Positions 6,977 to 15,233 of a DNA stretch of 64,000 nt are shown piece by piece (position 1 is the first letter of the stretch; each line of letters begins with the position of its first letter). The stretch lies in the NCBI RefSeq assembly GCF_946221635.1, contig NZ_CAMIHB010000002.1:166796-230795 (forward strand), given 5' to 3'. The notes beneath the pieces were generated by a model that made no database searches, was not told the origin of the DNA, and was given only the letters and a program-made list of their open reading frames with translations. This DNA is from an uncultured Rhodoferax sp. (GTDB lineage Bacteria > Pseudomonadota > Gammaproteobacteria > Burkholderiales > Burkholderiaceae_C). The position numbers were made by a program, and so were the translations under genes.

Positions 6977-9376
6977 ATGTCCAAATTTCAAGTGAAAAAA
7001 GTTGCCGTGCTCGGTGCCGGTGTGATGGGCGCGCAGATCGCGGCCCACCTTGTCAATGTCAAGGTACCGGTGGTGCTGTTCGACCTGCCCGCCAAGGAAG
7101 GTCCCAAGAACGGTATCGTGACCAAGGCCATCGACAACCTCAAGAAGCTCAAGCCCGCGCCGCTGGGCGTGGCTGATGACGCCGCGTTGATCGGTCAGGC
7201 CAACTACGAAGAGCATCTGGAACAGCTGCGCGAGTGCGACCTCATCATCGAGGCGATTGCCGAGCGCATGGACTGGAAGCTGGACCTGTACAAAAAGATT
7301 GCTCCCTTTGTGGCACCGCACGCCATCGTCGCGTCCAACACCTCGGGCCTCTCCATCACCAAGCTCTCCGAGGCCCTGCCCGAAGAGATCAAGCCGCGCT
7401 TCTGCGGCATCCACTTCTTCAACCCCCCGCGCTACATGGCGCTGGTGGAACTCATCAACACACCCACCACCGAAGCCGCCTACCTGGACGCGCTCGAAGG
7501 CTTTGTCACCAGCAGCCTCGGCAAGGGTGTGGTGCGTGCCAAGGATTCCCCCAACTTCATCGCCAACCGCGTCGGCATCGCCGGCATGTTGACGACCATG
7601 AAGGAAGTCGAAAACTTCGGCCTCACGTTTGACGTGGTGGACGACCTCACCGGCAAGAAGCTGGGCCGCGCCTCCAGCGGCACCTTCCGCACCGCCGACG
7701 TGGTGGGCCTGGACACCATGGCCCACGTGATCAAGACGCTGCAGGACACCCTGAGCATCGAGACCGACCCCTTCTACGAAAGCTTTGCCACCCCCACGGT
7801 GCTCAAGACGCTGTTGGACATGGGCAACCTGGGCCAAAAGACCAAGGCTGGTTTCTTCAAGAAGGTGGGCCGCGACGTGTTGCGTTTCGACCTGGAGAGC
7901 AAGGAATATGTGCCCGCCGGCCAGAAAGCCGACGAGGTCTATGGCCGCATGCTCAAGAAGCCCGCTGCCGAGCGCCTGAAACTGCTGCGCAACGCCGAAG
8001 GCAAGGAAGGCCAGTTCCTCTGGGCCATTCTGCGCAACAGCTTCCACTACGCCGCCATCCACCTGGCCTCCATCGCCGACAACGCCCGCGATGTGGACTT
8101 CTGCATGCGCTGGGGCTTTGGCATGAAGCAAGGCCCCTTCGAGCTCTGGCAAGAGGCCGGCTGGCTCGAAGTTGCCAAGATGGTCCAGGAAGACATCGAA
8201 GCCGGCAAGGCCCTGTGCAAGGCACCGTTGCCCGACTGGGTTTTCAAGGGCCCCGTGGCCGACGCTGGCGGCGTGCATACGCCCGCAGGCTCGTGGAACC
8301 CGACCACCGGCACCTTCGTTCCCGTGCGCAAGTTGCCGGTTTATGCGCGTCAGCACTTCCCCGAGAGCGTGCTGGGTGCCAACGCACCCAAGGCAGAAAC
8401 CGCCGGCAAGACGGTGTTCGAAGACGAGTCCATCCGCCTCTGGACGCTGGACGATGAAGTGCTGATTGCCAGCATCAAGACCAAGATGCACGCCATCGGT
8501 GGCGGTGTCATCGAGGGTCTGCTGCAGGCCCAGGAACTGGCCGAGAAGGACTACCAGGGCCTGGTCATCTGGTCGCCCGACGAGATGTTCTCTGCCGGTG
8601 CCGATCTGCAGGGCATGATGCCCGCCTTCATGATGGGGGGCGCCAAAGCCATCGAAGGCGCGGAAGCCGAGCTGCAAAACGCCATGCTCAAGCTGCGCTA
8701 CTCCAATGTGCCCGTCATTTCCGCCATCCGCGGTCTGGCACTGGGCGGTGGCTGCGAGCTGGCCGTCTACTCCAGCAAGCGCGTGGCGGCCATGGAGAGC
8801 TATATCGGCCTGGTGGAAGTCGGTGTGGGCCTGGTGCCCGGTGCCGGCGGCCTGACCTACATCGCCCGTCGTGCGGCCGAGAATATGGCCCTGTCCACCT
8901 CCAAGGACATCCTGCCCTTCCTGACCGAGGGCTTCACCGCCGCAGCCATGGCCAAGGTCGGCACCAGCGCGCTGGAAAGCCGTAAGCTGGGCTACCTGCT
9001 GGACAGCGACATCGTAGTGCCGCACAAGGACGAGCTGCTGTTTGTCGCCATCAACGAAGCCAAGGCCCTGTTCAACGGTGGCTACCGCGCGCCGCACAAG
9101 CGCAGCTTCCCCGTGGCCGGCCGCAGCGGTATCGCCACCATCCGCGCCCAGTTGGTCAACATGCGTGACGGCGGTTTCATCAGCGCGCACGATTTCCACA
9201 TCGGCCTGCTGATTGCCGAAGTCGTCTGCGGCGGTCAGGTGGATGCGGGCACATTGGTCACCGAGGAATACCTCATGGCCATGGAGCGCAAGGCCTTCTG
9301 TAGCCTGCTGACCCACCCCAAGACGCAAGAACGCATCATGGGCATGATGTCCACCGGCAAGCCGGTGCGCAACTAA
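6977..9376 (+). CDS. 3-hydroxyacyl-CoA dehydrogenase / enoyl-CoA hydratase fusion (FadN-like order)
   Basis: A bifunctional beta-oxidation enzyme of 799 residues. Domain order is dehydrogenase first (Rossmann motif VAVLGAGVMGAQIAAHL at residues 8-24; NTSGLSITKL; FCGIHFFNPPRYM), then hydratase/isomerase at about 490-680 (ALGGGCELAVYSSKRV, then VEVGVGLVPGAGGL with the catalytic-type Glu). This order is that of Bacillus FadN and opposite to E. coli FadB. The enzyme would hydrate trans-2-enoyl-CoA and oxidise the 3-hydroxyacyl-CoA with NAD. I chose ATG 6977, 7 bases after GAAAGA; ATG 6971 would add two residues. It is followed one base later by a DUF4442 gene, then the thiolase. Confidence 0.93.
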   Translation: MSKFQVKKVAVLGAGVMGAQIAAHLVNVKVPVVLFDLPAKEGPKNGIVTKAIDNLKKLKPAPLGVADDAALIGQANYEEHLEQLRECDLIIEAIAERMDWKLDLYKKIAPFVAPHAIVASNTSGLSITKLSEALPEEIKPRFCGIHFFNPPRYMALVELINTPTTEAAYLDALEGFVTSSLGKGVVRAKDSPNFIANRVGIAGMLTTMKEVENFGLTFDVVDDLTGKKLGRASSGTFRTADVVGLDTMAHVIKTLQDTLSIETDPFYESFATPTVLKTLLDMGNLGQKTKAGFFKKVGRDVLRFDLESKEYVPAGQKADEVYGRMLKKPAAERLKLLRNAEGKEGQFLWAILRNSFHYAAIHLASIADNARDVDFCMRWGFGMKQGPFELWQEAGWLEVAKMVQEDIEAGKALCKAPLPDWVFKGPVADAGGVHTPAGSWNPTTGTFVPVRKLPVYARQHFPESVLGANAPKAETAGKTVFEDESIRLWTLDDEVLIASIKTKMHAIGGGVIEGLLQAQELAEKDYQGLVIWSPDEMFSAGADLQGMMPAFMMGGAKAIEGAEAELQNAMLKLRYSNVPVISAIRGLALGGGCELAVYSSKRVAAMESYIGLVEVGVGLVPGAGGLTYIARRAAENMALSTSKDILPFLTEGFTAAAMAKVGTSALESRKLGYLLDSDIVVPHKDELLFVAINEAKALFNGGYRAPHKRSFPVAGRSGIATIRAQLVNMRDGGFISAHDFHIGLLIAEVVCGGQVDAGTLVTEEYLMAMERKAFCSLLTHPKTQERIMGMMSTGKPVRN

Positions 9377-9377
9377 G

Positions 9378-9872
9378 ATGGTCCAGCCCAACCGCCTGGC
9401 CCGGTCGCTCGCCAAGCTTGAGCGCGTGCCCGCCTTCCTGCGCCCCTGGGCGCGCAACCAGGTCATGGGCCGTGCCGTTCCCTTCACGGGCACGGCCGGG
9501 CTGGACTTTGCGCACATGGCGCCTGAGCGTGTGGAGATTGCCGTGGCCAACGCGCGCCGCGTGCAGAACCACATTCAAGGTGTGCACGCTGCGGCCATGG
9601 CCCTGCTGGCCGAAACGGCCACGGGCATGGTGGTGGGCATGAATGTGCGCGACGACTGCCTGCCCCTGGCCAAGACCATGCGCATCGATTTCAAGCGCCG
9701 GGCCCAAGGCGCCTTGCGTGCTGTGGCCACGCTGTCCGATGCGCAACGCCTGCAGATGCTGCAAAGCGACAAGGGTGAGGTCAGCGTGCCCGTGCAAGTC
9801 AGCGACGAATCGGGCGAGCAGCCCATCCAGTGTGAATTCATCTGGGCGTGGATACCCACCCCCAAAAAATAA
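9378..9872 (+). CDS. DUF4442 hotdog-fold protein (probable acyl-CoA thioesterase)
   Basis: A 164-residue protein of the DUF4442/YiiD_C hotdog group. The diagnostic stretch is RVQNHIQGVHAAAMALLAET (about residues 56-75), corresponding to the long central helix and HxxG-type active-site region of hotdog thioesterases. Such proteins hydrolyse acyl-CoA, but this subgroup has little experimental assignment that I know of. The start is one base after the stop of the upstream fusion enzyme gene and the stop is 12 bases before the thiolase ATG, so it is firmly in the operon. A role in releasing CoA from stalled intermediates is inference. Confidence 0.8.
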   Translation: MVQPNRLARSLAKLERVPAFLRPWARNQVMGRAVPFTGTAGLDFAHMAPERVEIAVANARRVQNHIQGVHAAAMALLAETATGMVVGMNVRDDCLPLAKTMRIDFKRRAQGALRAVATLSDAQRLQMLQSDKGEVSVPVQVSDESGEQPIQCEFIWAWIPTPKK

Positions 9873-9884
9873 AGGAGTTTCCCC

Positions 9885-11078
9885 ATGAAACAAGTCCAGG
9901 ACGCCTACATCGTTGCCGCCACCCGTACCCCCATCGGGCGCTCCGGCCGCGGCTACTTCCGCAACACCCGGCCCGACGAACTGCTGGTCGCCGCCCTCAA
10001 GAGCGCCATGACCCAGGTTCCGACGCTGGATCCCAAGGCGATTGAAGACGCCATCATCGGCTGCTCCTTCCCCGAAGGCGAGCAGGGCATGAACATGGCC
10101 CGCGTGGCCGTGGGCCTGGCCTTTGACCACCCTGTGGGCGGCATCACCGTCAACCGCTTCTGCGCCTCCGGCATCTCGGCCATCCAGATGGCGGCCGACC
10201 GCATCCGCGTGGGCGAGGCCGATGTGCTGATCGCCGGCGGCGCCGAGTCCATGAGCATGGTGCCCATGGGCGGCAACAAGCCCTCCTTCAACCCTGCCAT
10301 CTTTGAGCGCGACGAGAACGTCGGCATCGCCTACGGCATGGGCCTGACCGCGGAAAAGGTCGCCCAGCAGTGGAAGGTGAGCCGCGAGATGCAGGACGCG
10401 TTTGCACTGGAATCGCACCTGCGCGCCATCAAGGCCCAGCAGTCTGGTGAGTTCAGCAACGAAATCACCCCCATCGACGTGATCGAGCGCACACCCAACC
10501 TCGCCACCGGCGAAGTGTCCACACGCACCCGTACCGTGAGCCTGGACGAAGGTCCCCGCCCTGACACCTCGCTCGAAGGCCTGGCCAAGCTCAAGCCCGT
10601 GTTCGCGGCCCGTGGCAGCGTAACCGCCGGCAACAGCTCGCAGACCAGTGACGGCGCCGGCGCCCTCATCCTGGCCAGCGAAAAGGCGGTCAAGCAATTT
10701 GGCCTGACTCCCCTGGCCCGCTTTGTCAGCTTCGCCGCCCGCGGCGTGCCGCCCGAGATCATGGGCATTGGCCCCATCGAGGCCATTCCCGCTGCATTGC
10801 GCTACGCCGGCCTCAAGCATGAAGACATTGACTGGTTCGAGCTCAACGAAGCCTTTGCTGCCCAGTCGCTGGCCGTCATCAACACCCTGGGCCTGGACGC
10901 CACCAAGGTCAACCCCATGGGCGGTGCCATTGCGCTGGGCCACCCGCTGGGTGCCACCGGTGCCATCCGCGCGGCTACCGTGGTGCACGCGCTGCGCCGC
11001 CACAACCTGAAGTACGGCATGGTCACCATGTGCGTGGGCACAGGGCAGGGGGCCGCAGGTATCTTCGAGCGCGTCTAA
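9885..11078 (+). CDS. Acetyl-CoA C-acyltransferase (FadA-like thiolase)
   Basis: Performs thiolytic cleavage of 3-ketoacyl-CoA to acetyl-CoA and a shortened acyl-CoA. The 397-residue length is standard. Nucleophilic Cys93 lies in NRFCASGISAIQ, the second conserved segment NPMGGAIALGHPLGATG holds the catalytic His, and the C-terminal Cys lies in CVGTGQGAAGIFE. The EAFAAQSLA segment is also present. SD AAGGAG is at 9871-9876, overlapping the end of the DUF4442 gene. It ends the first oxidation operon; a strong intrinsic terminator follows 12 bases after the stop. Confidence 0.94.
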   Translation: MKQVQDAYIVAATRTPIGRSGRGYFRNTRPDELLVAALKSAMTQVPTLDPKAIEDAIIGCSFPEGEQGMNMARVAVGLAFDHPVGGITVNRFCASGISAIQMAADRIRVGEADVLIAGGAESMSMVPMGGNKPSFNPAIFERDENVGIAYGMGLTAEKVAQQWKVSREMQDAFALESHLRAIKAQQSGEFSNEITPIDVIERTPNLATGEVSTRTRTVSLDEGPRPDTSLEGLAKLKPVFAARGSVTAGNSSQTSDGAGALILASEKAVKQFGLTPLARFVSFAARGVPPEIMGIGPIEAIPAALRYAGLKHEDIDWFELNEAFAAQSLAVINTLGLDATKVNPMGGAIALGHPLGATGAIRAATVVHALRRHNLKYGMVTMCVGTGQGAAGIFERV

Positions 11079-11090
11079 GCGCCAACCCGA

Positions 11091-11115
11091 AAGGCCACCC
11101 TGGGTGGCCTTTTTT
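11091..11115 (+). terminator. Intrinsic terminator after the thiolase gene
   Basis: Perfect 10-bp stem AAGGCCACCC / GGGTGGCCTT with a one-base centre, followed by a run of T. It closes the first beta-oxidation operon. Confidence 0.88.
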
Positions 11116-11134
11116 CATGCATCAGGAGTGCAGC

Positions 11135-12028
11135 ATGGCAGACCCTTTATTTGTCCCCCACACCCTGCAGGCCGAGGATGGCACGCCGCTGGCCCTGCGC
11201 ACCTACCCGCCTCGGGGTGTAGTGCGCGGCAATGTCGTCATCGGTGGTGCCATGGGTGTGCGACAGGACTACTACACAGCCTTCGCCCAGTGGCTGGCGG
11301 CCCAAGGCTGGCAAGTCACCAGTTTTGACTACCGTGGCATGGGGGACTCCCTGCCTGCTGGTGGGCTCAAGGGTTTCCGTGCCGACCTCCATGACTGGAC
11401 GCGCGACTACGAAGCCGTCATCACCCATGCCAAGGCGAGCCTGCCGGAGCTACCGCTGTACCTGCTGGGCCACAGCCTGGGCGCACAACTGCCGGGGCTG
11501 CTGCGCAACGCGGGCCTGGTCGACGGCCTGCTCAGTGTGGCCGCGGGCAGCGGCTACTGGCGTGAGAATGCGCCGCAGCTCAAGCGCATCGTTCCCTACT
11601 TCTGGTTCATCCTGGTGCCGTTGGCGACGCGTCTGTGTGGCTACTTTCCGGGCAAGCGCCTGCGCAAGGTGGGTGATCTGCCCAAGGGCGTGATCCTGCA
11701 GTGGCGCAAGTGGTGTCTGAACCCGCGCTACAGCGTGGGGGCCGAAGGCATTGCCGTGCAGCAAAGTTATGCCCAGGTGCGGTTTCCGGTGCTGGCCCTG
11801 TCGGTCACCGACGATGAACTGATGACGCTGCGCGGCACGCACAGCCTGGTCAATCTCTACGAGAATGCACCGCGTTCAGTGCTCAGCATTGCGCCGTCCG
11901 ATGTGGCGGTGCGCCGCCTGGGGCACTTCGGCCCTTTCCGTCCCGAACACCAGACCTTGTTGTGGCCGCGCCTGGAGCAGTGGCTCAGCGGTTTCGCAAA
12001 TGGTTCCTCTCTGCCTGTTTCCGCATGA
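11135..12028 (+). CDS. Alpha/beta hydrolase
   Basis: A 297-residue cytosolic hydrolase. The nucleophile elbow is GHSLGAQ (Ser near residue 112), preceded by FDYRGMGDS and followed by a predicted lid region rich in aromatic residues. A late Asp (SVTDDELM) and His (LGHFGPF) complete a likely triad. The substrate is unknown; an ester or lactone is possible. I chose ATG 11135, about 8 bases after AGGAG at 11123-11127; ATG 11117 lies between terminator and SD and is less likely. Its stop overlaps the next start as ATGA, so the two are translationally coupled. The terminator just upstream implies its own promoter or read-through. Confidence 0.8.
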   Translation: MADPLFVPHTLQAEDGTPLALRTYPPRGVVRGNVVIGGAMGVRQDYYTAFAQWLAAQGWQVTSFDYRGMGDSLPAGGLKGFRADLHDWTRDYEAVITHAKASLPELPLYLLGHSLGAQLPGLLRNAGLVDGLLSVAAGSGYWRENAPQLKRIVPYFWFILVPLATRLCGYFPGKRLRKVGDLPKGVILQWRKWCLNPRYSVGAEGIAVQQSYAQVRFPVLALSVTDDELMTLRGTHSLVNLYENAPRSVLSIAPSDVAVRRLGHFGPFRPEHQTLLWPRLEQWLSGFANGSSLPVSA

Positions 12029-12828
12029 CCCATCCTTTTGATGAAGCCGTGGCGTTACAACGCCAAACCGATGGCGGGTGGTTGGGGCATACCCATACCG
12101 GTTACGCCAACATGGTGGGGCCGTTTGGCGGCATCACCGCCGCGCAGGCCCTCACTGCGGTGTTGCAGCATCCGGATCGCCTGGGTGAACCGGTATCGTT
12201 CACCGTGAATTTCTGCGCCGCTGTCGCCGATGGCAGTTTCACGTTGCAGGCCCGCCCCGTGCGTACCAACCGCTCCACCCAACACTGGAGCGTGGAGATG
12301 CTGCAGGACGGCCAAGTCGTGCTCACCGCTACTGCCGTGACAGCCGTGCGGCGTGAGACCTGGAGCCTGGACGAGGAGCCCATGCCGGCCTGCCCGCCGC
12401 CGCAGGATGTGCTCTTGCCGCCCGTACTTGCCCCCATGCAGTTCGTGCGGCGCTACGAGTCGCGTCCTCTGCTGGGCGCGCTGCCACAGACCTGGGATGG
12501 CAGTGGCGAGAGCAGCCTGTCCCGGCTCTGGGTGCGCGACCATCCGCCGCGCCCACTGGATTTCGCTTCGCTCGCGGCCATTGCCGACGTGTTTTTTCCA
12601 CGCGTTTTTATCCGGCGTGCCACGCCCACCCCCGTGGGCACGGTCTCCATGACGGTCTACTTCCATGCCAGTGCCGAGCAGCTCGCGGCCACGGGCAGCG
12701 GCTACCTGCTGGGGCAGGCCCGGGCCCAGGCTTTTCGCAACGGCTTTTTCGACCAGAGCAGCCAGCTCTGGAATGAGGCCGGCGTGCTGCTGGCAAGCAC
12801 GCACCAGATCGTCTACTACAAACAGTGA
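12025..12828 (+). CDS. Acyl-CoA thioesterase, double-hotdog (TesB-like)
   Basis: A 267-residue protein with two hotdog repeats. The first contains MVGPFGGITAAQALTAVL, matching the TesB-like/4HBT_3 pattern. The second ends in GYLLGQARAQAFRNGFFDQ and STHQIVYY, as in family members. It would hydrolyse acyl-CoA to free acid and CoA. It is coupled to the upstream hydrolase by a 4-base ATGA overlap. The catalytic Asp/Gln/Thr set of E. coli TesB cannot be confirmed by eye. Confidence 0.8.
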   Translation: MTHPFDEAVALQRQTDGGWLGHTHTGYANMVGPFGGITAAQALTAVLQHPDRLGEPVSFTVNFCAAVADGSFTLQARPVRTNRSTQHWSVEMLQDGQVVLTATAVTAVRRETWSLDEEPMPACPPPQDVLLPPVLAPMQFVRRYESRPLLGALPQTWDGSGESSLSRLWVRDHPPRPLDFASLAAIADVFFPRVFIRRATPTPVGTVSMTVYFHASAEQLAATGSGYLLGQARAQAFRNGFFDQSSQLWNEAGVLLASTHQIVYYKQ

Positions 12829-12860
12829 TCCAATCAGGCATTCCATCCTAGGGACAGACC

Positions 12861-13625
12861 ATGCAAGACATCCTTCTCCATACCGACGCCGGCGTCACCA
12901 CCCTCACGCTGAACCGCGTCGCGAAAAAGAACTCCTTCACCCAGGCCATGTACGCCGCCTGCGCCGATGCGCTCAACGCCGCCGCGGCTGACGCGGCCGT
13001 GCGCGTGGTGGTGATCCAGGGCGACGCTACCGTGTTCAGCGCGGGCAACGACATTGGCGACTTTCTCAGCAATGCCCCCAAAGCCCAGGACGCGCCCGTG
13101 TTCCGCTTTTTGCGCGCCATCGCCTCCTTCCCCAAGCCCATCGTGGCAGCCGTCTGCGGCCCGGCCGTCGGCATTGGCACCACGTTGCTGTTCCACTGCG
13201 ACCTGGTCTATGCAGGCGACAACGCGGCGTTTTCCATGCCTTTTGTGAATCTGGGCCTGTGCCCCGAGGCCGCGTCCAGCCTGCTGGTGCCGCAGATGCT
13301 GGGCTACCACCGGGCCGCCGAAGCCTTGCTCATGGGCGAGCCTTTCATGGCCGAAGCCGCGCTCGAAGTGGGCCTGGCCAATCGCGTGGTGCCGCCTACC
13401 GAGGCCAATGGCATCGCCCAGGCCCAGGCCCGCAAGCTGGCAGCCAAGCCCTTGGCCTCGTTGATCGAGACCAAGCGCCTGTTGAAGAAGGGGCAGATGG
13501 AACAGGTGCTGGCGCGTATCGACGAAGAGGCCGTGAGCTTTGGCAAGATGTTGGGCGAGCCGGCGGCGAAAGAGGCGTTCAGCGCCTTCATGGAGAAGCG
13601 CAAGCCGGACTTCAGCAACGTTTGA
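12861..13625 (+). CDS. Enoyl-CoA hydratase/isomerase family protein
   Basis: A 254-residue crotonase-fold enzyme. The oxyanion-hole segments are FSAGNDIGDF and GPAVGIGTTLLFHCDL. The second catalytic position is Glu in LGLCPEAASS, whereas the position of the first hydratase Glu is Gly/Ile (VGIGTTLL). A single acidic residue is more typical of enoyl-CoA isomerases than of hydratases, so isomerase or a specialised hydratase should be considered. It lies 32 bases after the thioesterase gene, preceded by AGGGACAG as a possible SD. Confidence 0.85.
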   Translation: MQDILLHTDAGVTTLTLNRVAKKNSFTQAMYAACADALNAAAADAAVRVVVIQGDATVFSAGNDIGDFLSNAPKAQDAPVFRFLRAIASFPKPIVAAVCGPAVGIGTTLLFHCDLVYAGDNAAFSMPFVNLGLCPEAASSLLVPQMLGYHRAAEALLMGEPFMAEAALEVGLANRVVPPTEANGIAQAQARKLAAKPLASLIETKRLLKKGQMEQVLARIDEEAVSFGKMLGEPAAKEAFSAFMEKRKPDFSNV

Positions 13626-13684
13626 TATGTATTTTTGCAAAGCGGGTGCTTGCTAAAAATATAAGGGCTTGCTAAGGTGCGGGC

Positions 13685-14344
13685 ATGACGCCTGCAGATA
13701 CTACCCTGGCCGTGGAAGAGACACCCAAGCGTCCCCGTGGTCGCCCGCGCAAGACCTTGGACGAACGGGACGACGGCAACCGTCGCCACGAACTGCTGGC
13801 CGCTGCGGCCCTGCTGTTTCGGCGCAAGGGCTTTGCGGCCACGACCACGCGCGACATTGCCGCCGCGGCGGGGATGCAGAGCGGCTCGCCGTTCTACCAT
13901 TTCAAGAGCAAGGACGCCTTGTTGTTCGCCGTGATGGAGCAGGGCATGCACACCGCGCTGGCGCAGCAGCAGGCGGCTTTTGGGCAGCCCGGTTACGCCG
14001 CGCTGTCGCCAGCCGAGCAGCTGCGCGTCCTGGTGCATGCGCACTTTGCGGTGTTGCTGGGGCCTGGCAACGACTTTGTGCCGGTGATGCTCTATGAATG
14101 GCGCTCACTTAACTTGCGCCAACGCAAGCAGCTCGCCAAGCTGATCGCCGACTACGAGGCGCTGTGGATGCCGGTGCTCGAAGCCCTGCATGCCCAGGGG
14201 CAGCTCAAGGCCCCGGTCAAGCTCGCGCGCCTGCTCATTCTGGGGGCGCTGAACTGGTCGGTGCAATGGTTTGATGCGCGCAAAGGCGCCAGCATGCAAG
14301 CGCTGGGCGATGCCGCCGTGTCCCTGTTTCTCAAGGAGTCCTGA
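13685..14344 (+). CDS. TetR-family transcriptional regulator
   Basis: A 219-residue regulator. A basic AT-hook-like N-terminus (KRPRGRPRK) precedes the TetR helix-turn-helix TTTRDIAAAAGMQSGSPFYH and FKSKDALLFAVMEQGMH. The GSPFYHFKSK wording is typical of TetR proteins paired with acyl-CoA dehydrogenase/SDR genes. Its stop and the next start overlap as TGATG, so it is the first gene of the SDR-dehydrogenase-thioesterase operon and probably autoregulatory. Upstream bases 13640-13677 contain a direct repeat GCTTGCTAA; this could be operator sequence or a worn copy of repeat family A. Confidence 0.85.
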   Translation: MTPADTTLAVEETPKRPRGRPRKTLDERDDGNRRHELLAAAALLFRRKGFAATTTRDIAAAAGMQSGSPFYHFKSKDALLFAVMEQGMHTALAQQQAAFGQPGYAALSPAEQLRVLVHAHFAVLLGPGNDFVPVMLYEWRSLNLRQRKQLAKLIADYEALWMPVLEALHAQGQLKAPVKLARLLILGALNWSVQWFDARKGASMQALGDAAVSLFLKES

Positions 14345-15231
14345 TGTCCTACGCTTCGGTGTTCGCGCCTGGGCTGTTTGCCGGCAAGGTGGTGGTGGTT
14401 ACGGGGGGCGGCTCCGGCATAGGCCGATGTGTTGCGCACGAGTTGACGGCGCTGGGCGCCACGGTGGCGCTGGTGGGGCGCAAGCTGGAGAAGCTGCAGA
14501 CCGTGCAGGCCGAGATTGCCGAGGATGGCGGTAGCGCCAGCATCCACCGCTGCGACATCCGCCAGGAAGAGGCGGTGACGCAGACCGTGGCCGACATCCT
14601 GGCGCAACATGGACGCATCGATGGGCTGGTGAACAACGCGGGCGGGCAGTACATGACGCCGCTGGAAGCCATCAGCGCCAAAGGGTGGGAGGCCGTGGTG
14701 CACACCAACCTGACGGGCGGCTTCCTGATGGCGCGCGAGTGCTACACCCAGACCATGGCCAAGCACGGCGGCGCCATCGTCAATATCGTGGCCGACATGT
14801 GGGGCTCCATGCCGGGCATGGGGCACAGCGGTGCGGCGCGTGCGGGCATGGTGAGCTTCACCGAAACGGCGGCCGTCGAGTGGGCCAACCGTGGCGTGCG
14901 CGTCAATGCGGTGGCGCCAGGCTACATCGCCTCCAGCGGCATGGATCACTACCCGGCCGAGATGGCACCCATGGTGCGCGAAATGGCCAAGACCGTGCCC
15001 GTGGGCCGCTTTGGCACGGAGGCCGAGACGGCGGCGGGCATTGTGTTTCTGCTGAGCCCCGCGGCCTCCTTCATCAGTGGCACCACCTTGCGTATCGACG
15101 GTGCGCGCCCGCAGGCCCGCATGGGCTACCCCATGCGCGTGGCCGACGAGAAAGCCCAGGCGCGCGAGGGCATCAAGCCCTTCAACGGCTTCCACCGGGC
15201 CCGGCTGCCCAAGGTATTTGGGGGGACCTGA
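14344..15231 (+). CDS. SDR-family reductase (trans-2-enoyl-CoA reductase/PECR-like)
   Basis: A 295-residue short-chain dehydrogenase/reductase. The cofactor motif is VVTGGGSGIGR (about residues 18-28) with NNAGGQ further on. The usual YxxxK is not visible: the aligned region reads GHSGAARAGM, the form found in peroxisomal trans-2-enoyl-CoA reductase and related dienoyl-CoA reductases. In those families the catalytic Tyr follows within the next helix (GVYNLTK), but here that position reads GMVSFTE, so catalytic competence is uncertain. Between a TetR gene and an acyl-CoA dehydrogenase gene, an acyl-CoA substrate is the best guess. Confidence 0.85.
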   Translation: MSYASVFAPGLFAGKVVVVTGGGSGIGRCVAHELTALGATVALVGRKLEKLQTVQAEIAEDGGSASIHRCDIRQEEAVTQTVADILAQHGRIDGLVNNAGGQYMTPLEAISAKGWEAVVHTNLTGGFLMARECYTQTMAKHGGAIVNIVADMWGSMPGMGHSGAARAGMVSFTETAAVEWANRGVRVNAVAPGYIASSGMDHYPAEMAPMVREMAKTVPVGRFGTEAETAAGIVFLLSPAASFISGTTLRIDGARPQARMGYPMRVADEKAQAREGIKPFNGFHRARLPKVFGGT

Positions 15232-15233
15232 GC

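Noticed and set aside
6458..9574. Open frame of over 1000 codons on the minus strand opposite the dehydrogenase/hydratase gene.
   Set aside because: High GC keeps the antisense frame open. Its translation is His/Gly/Leu-rich nonsense without a family, and the plus-strand gene is unmistakable.
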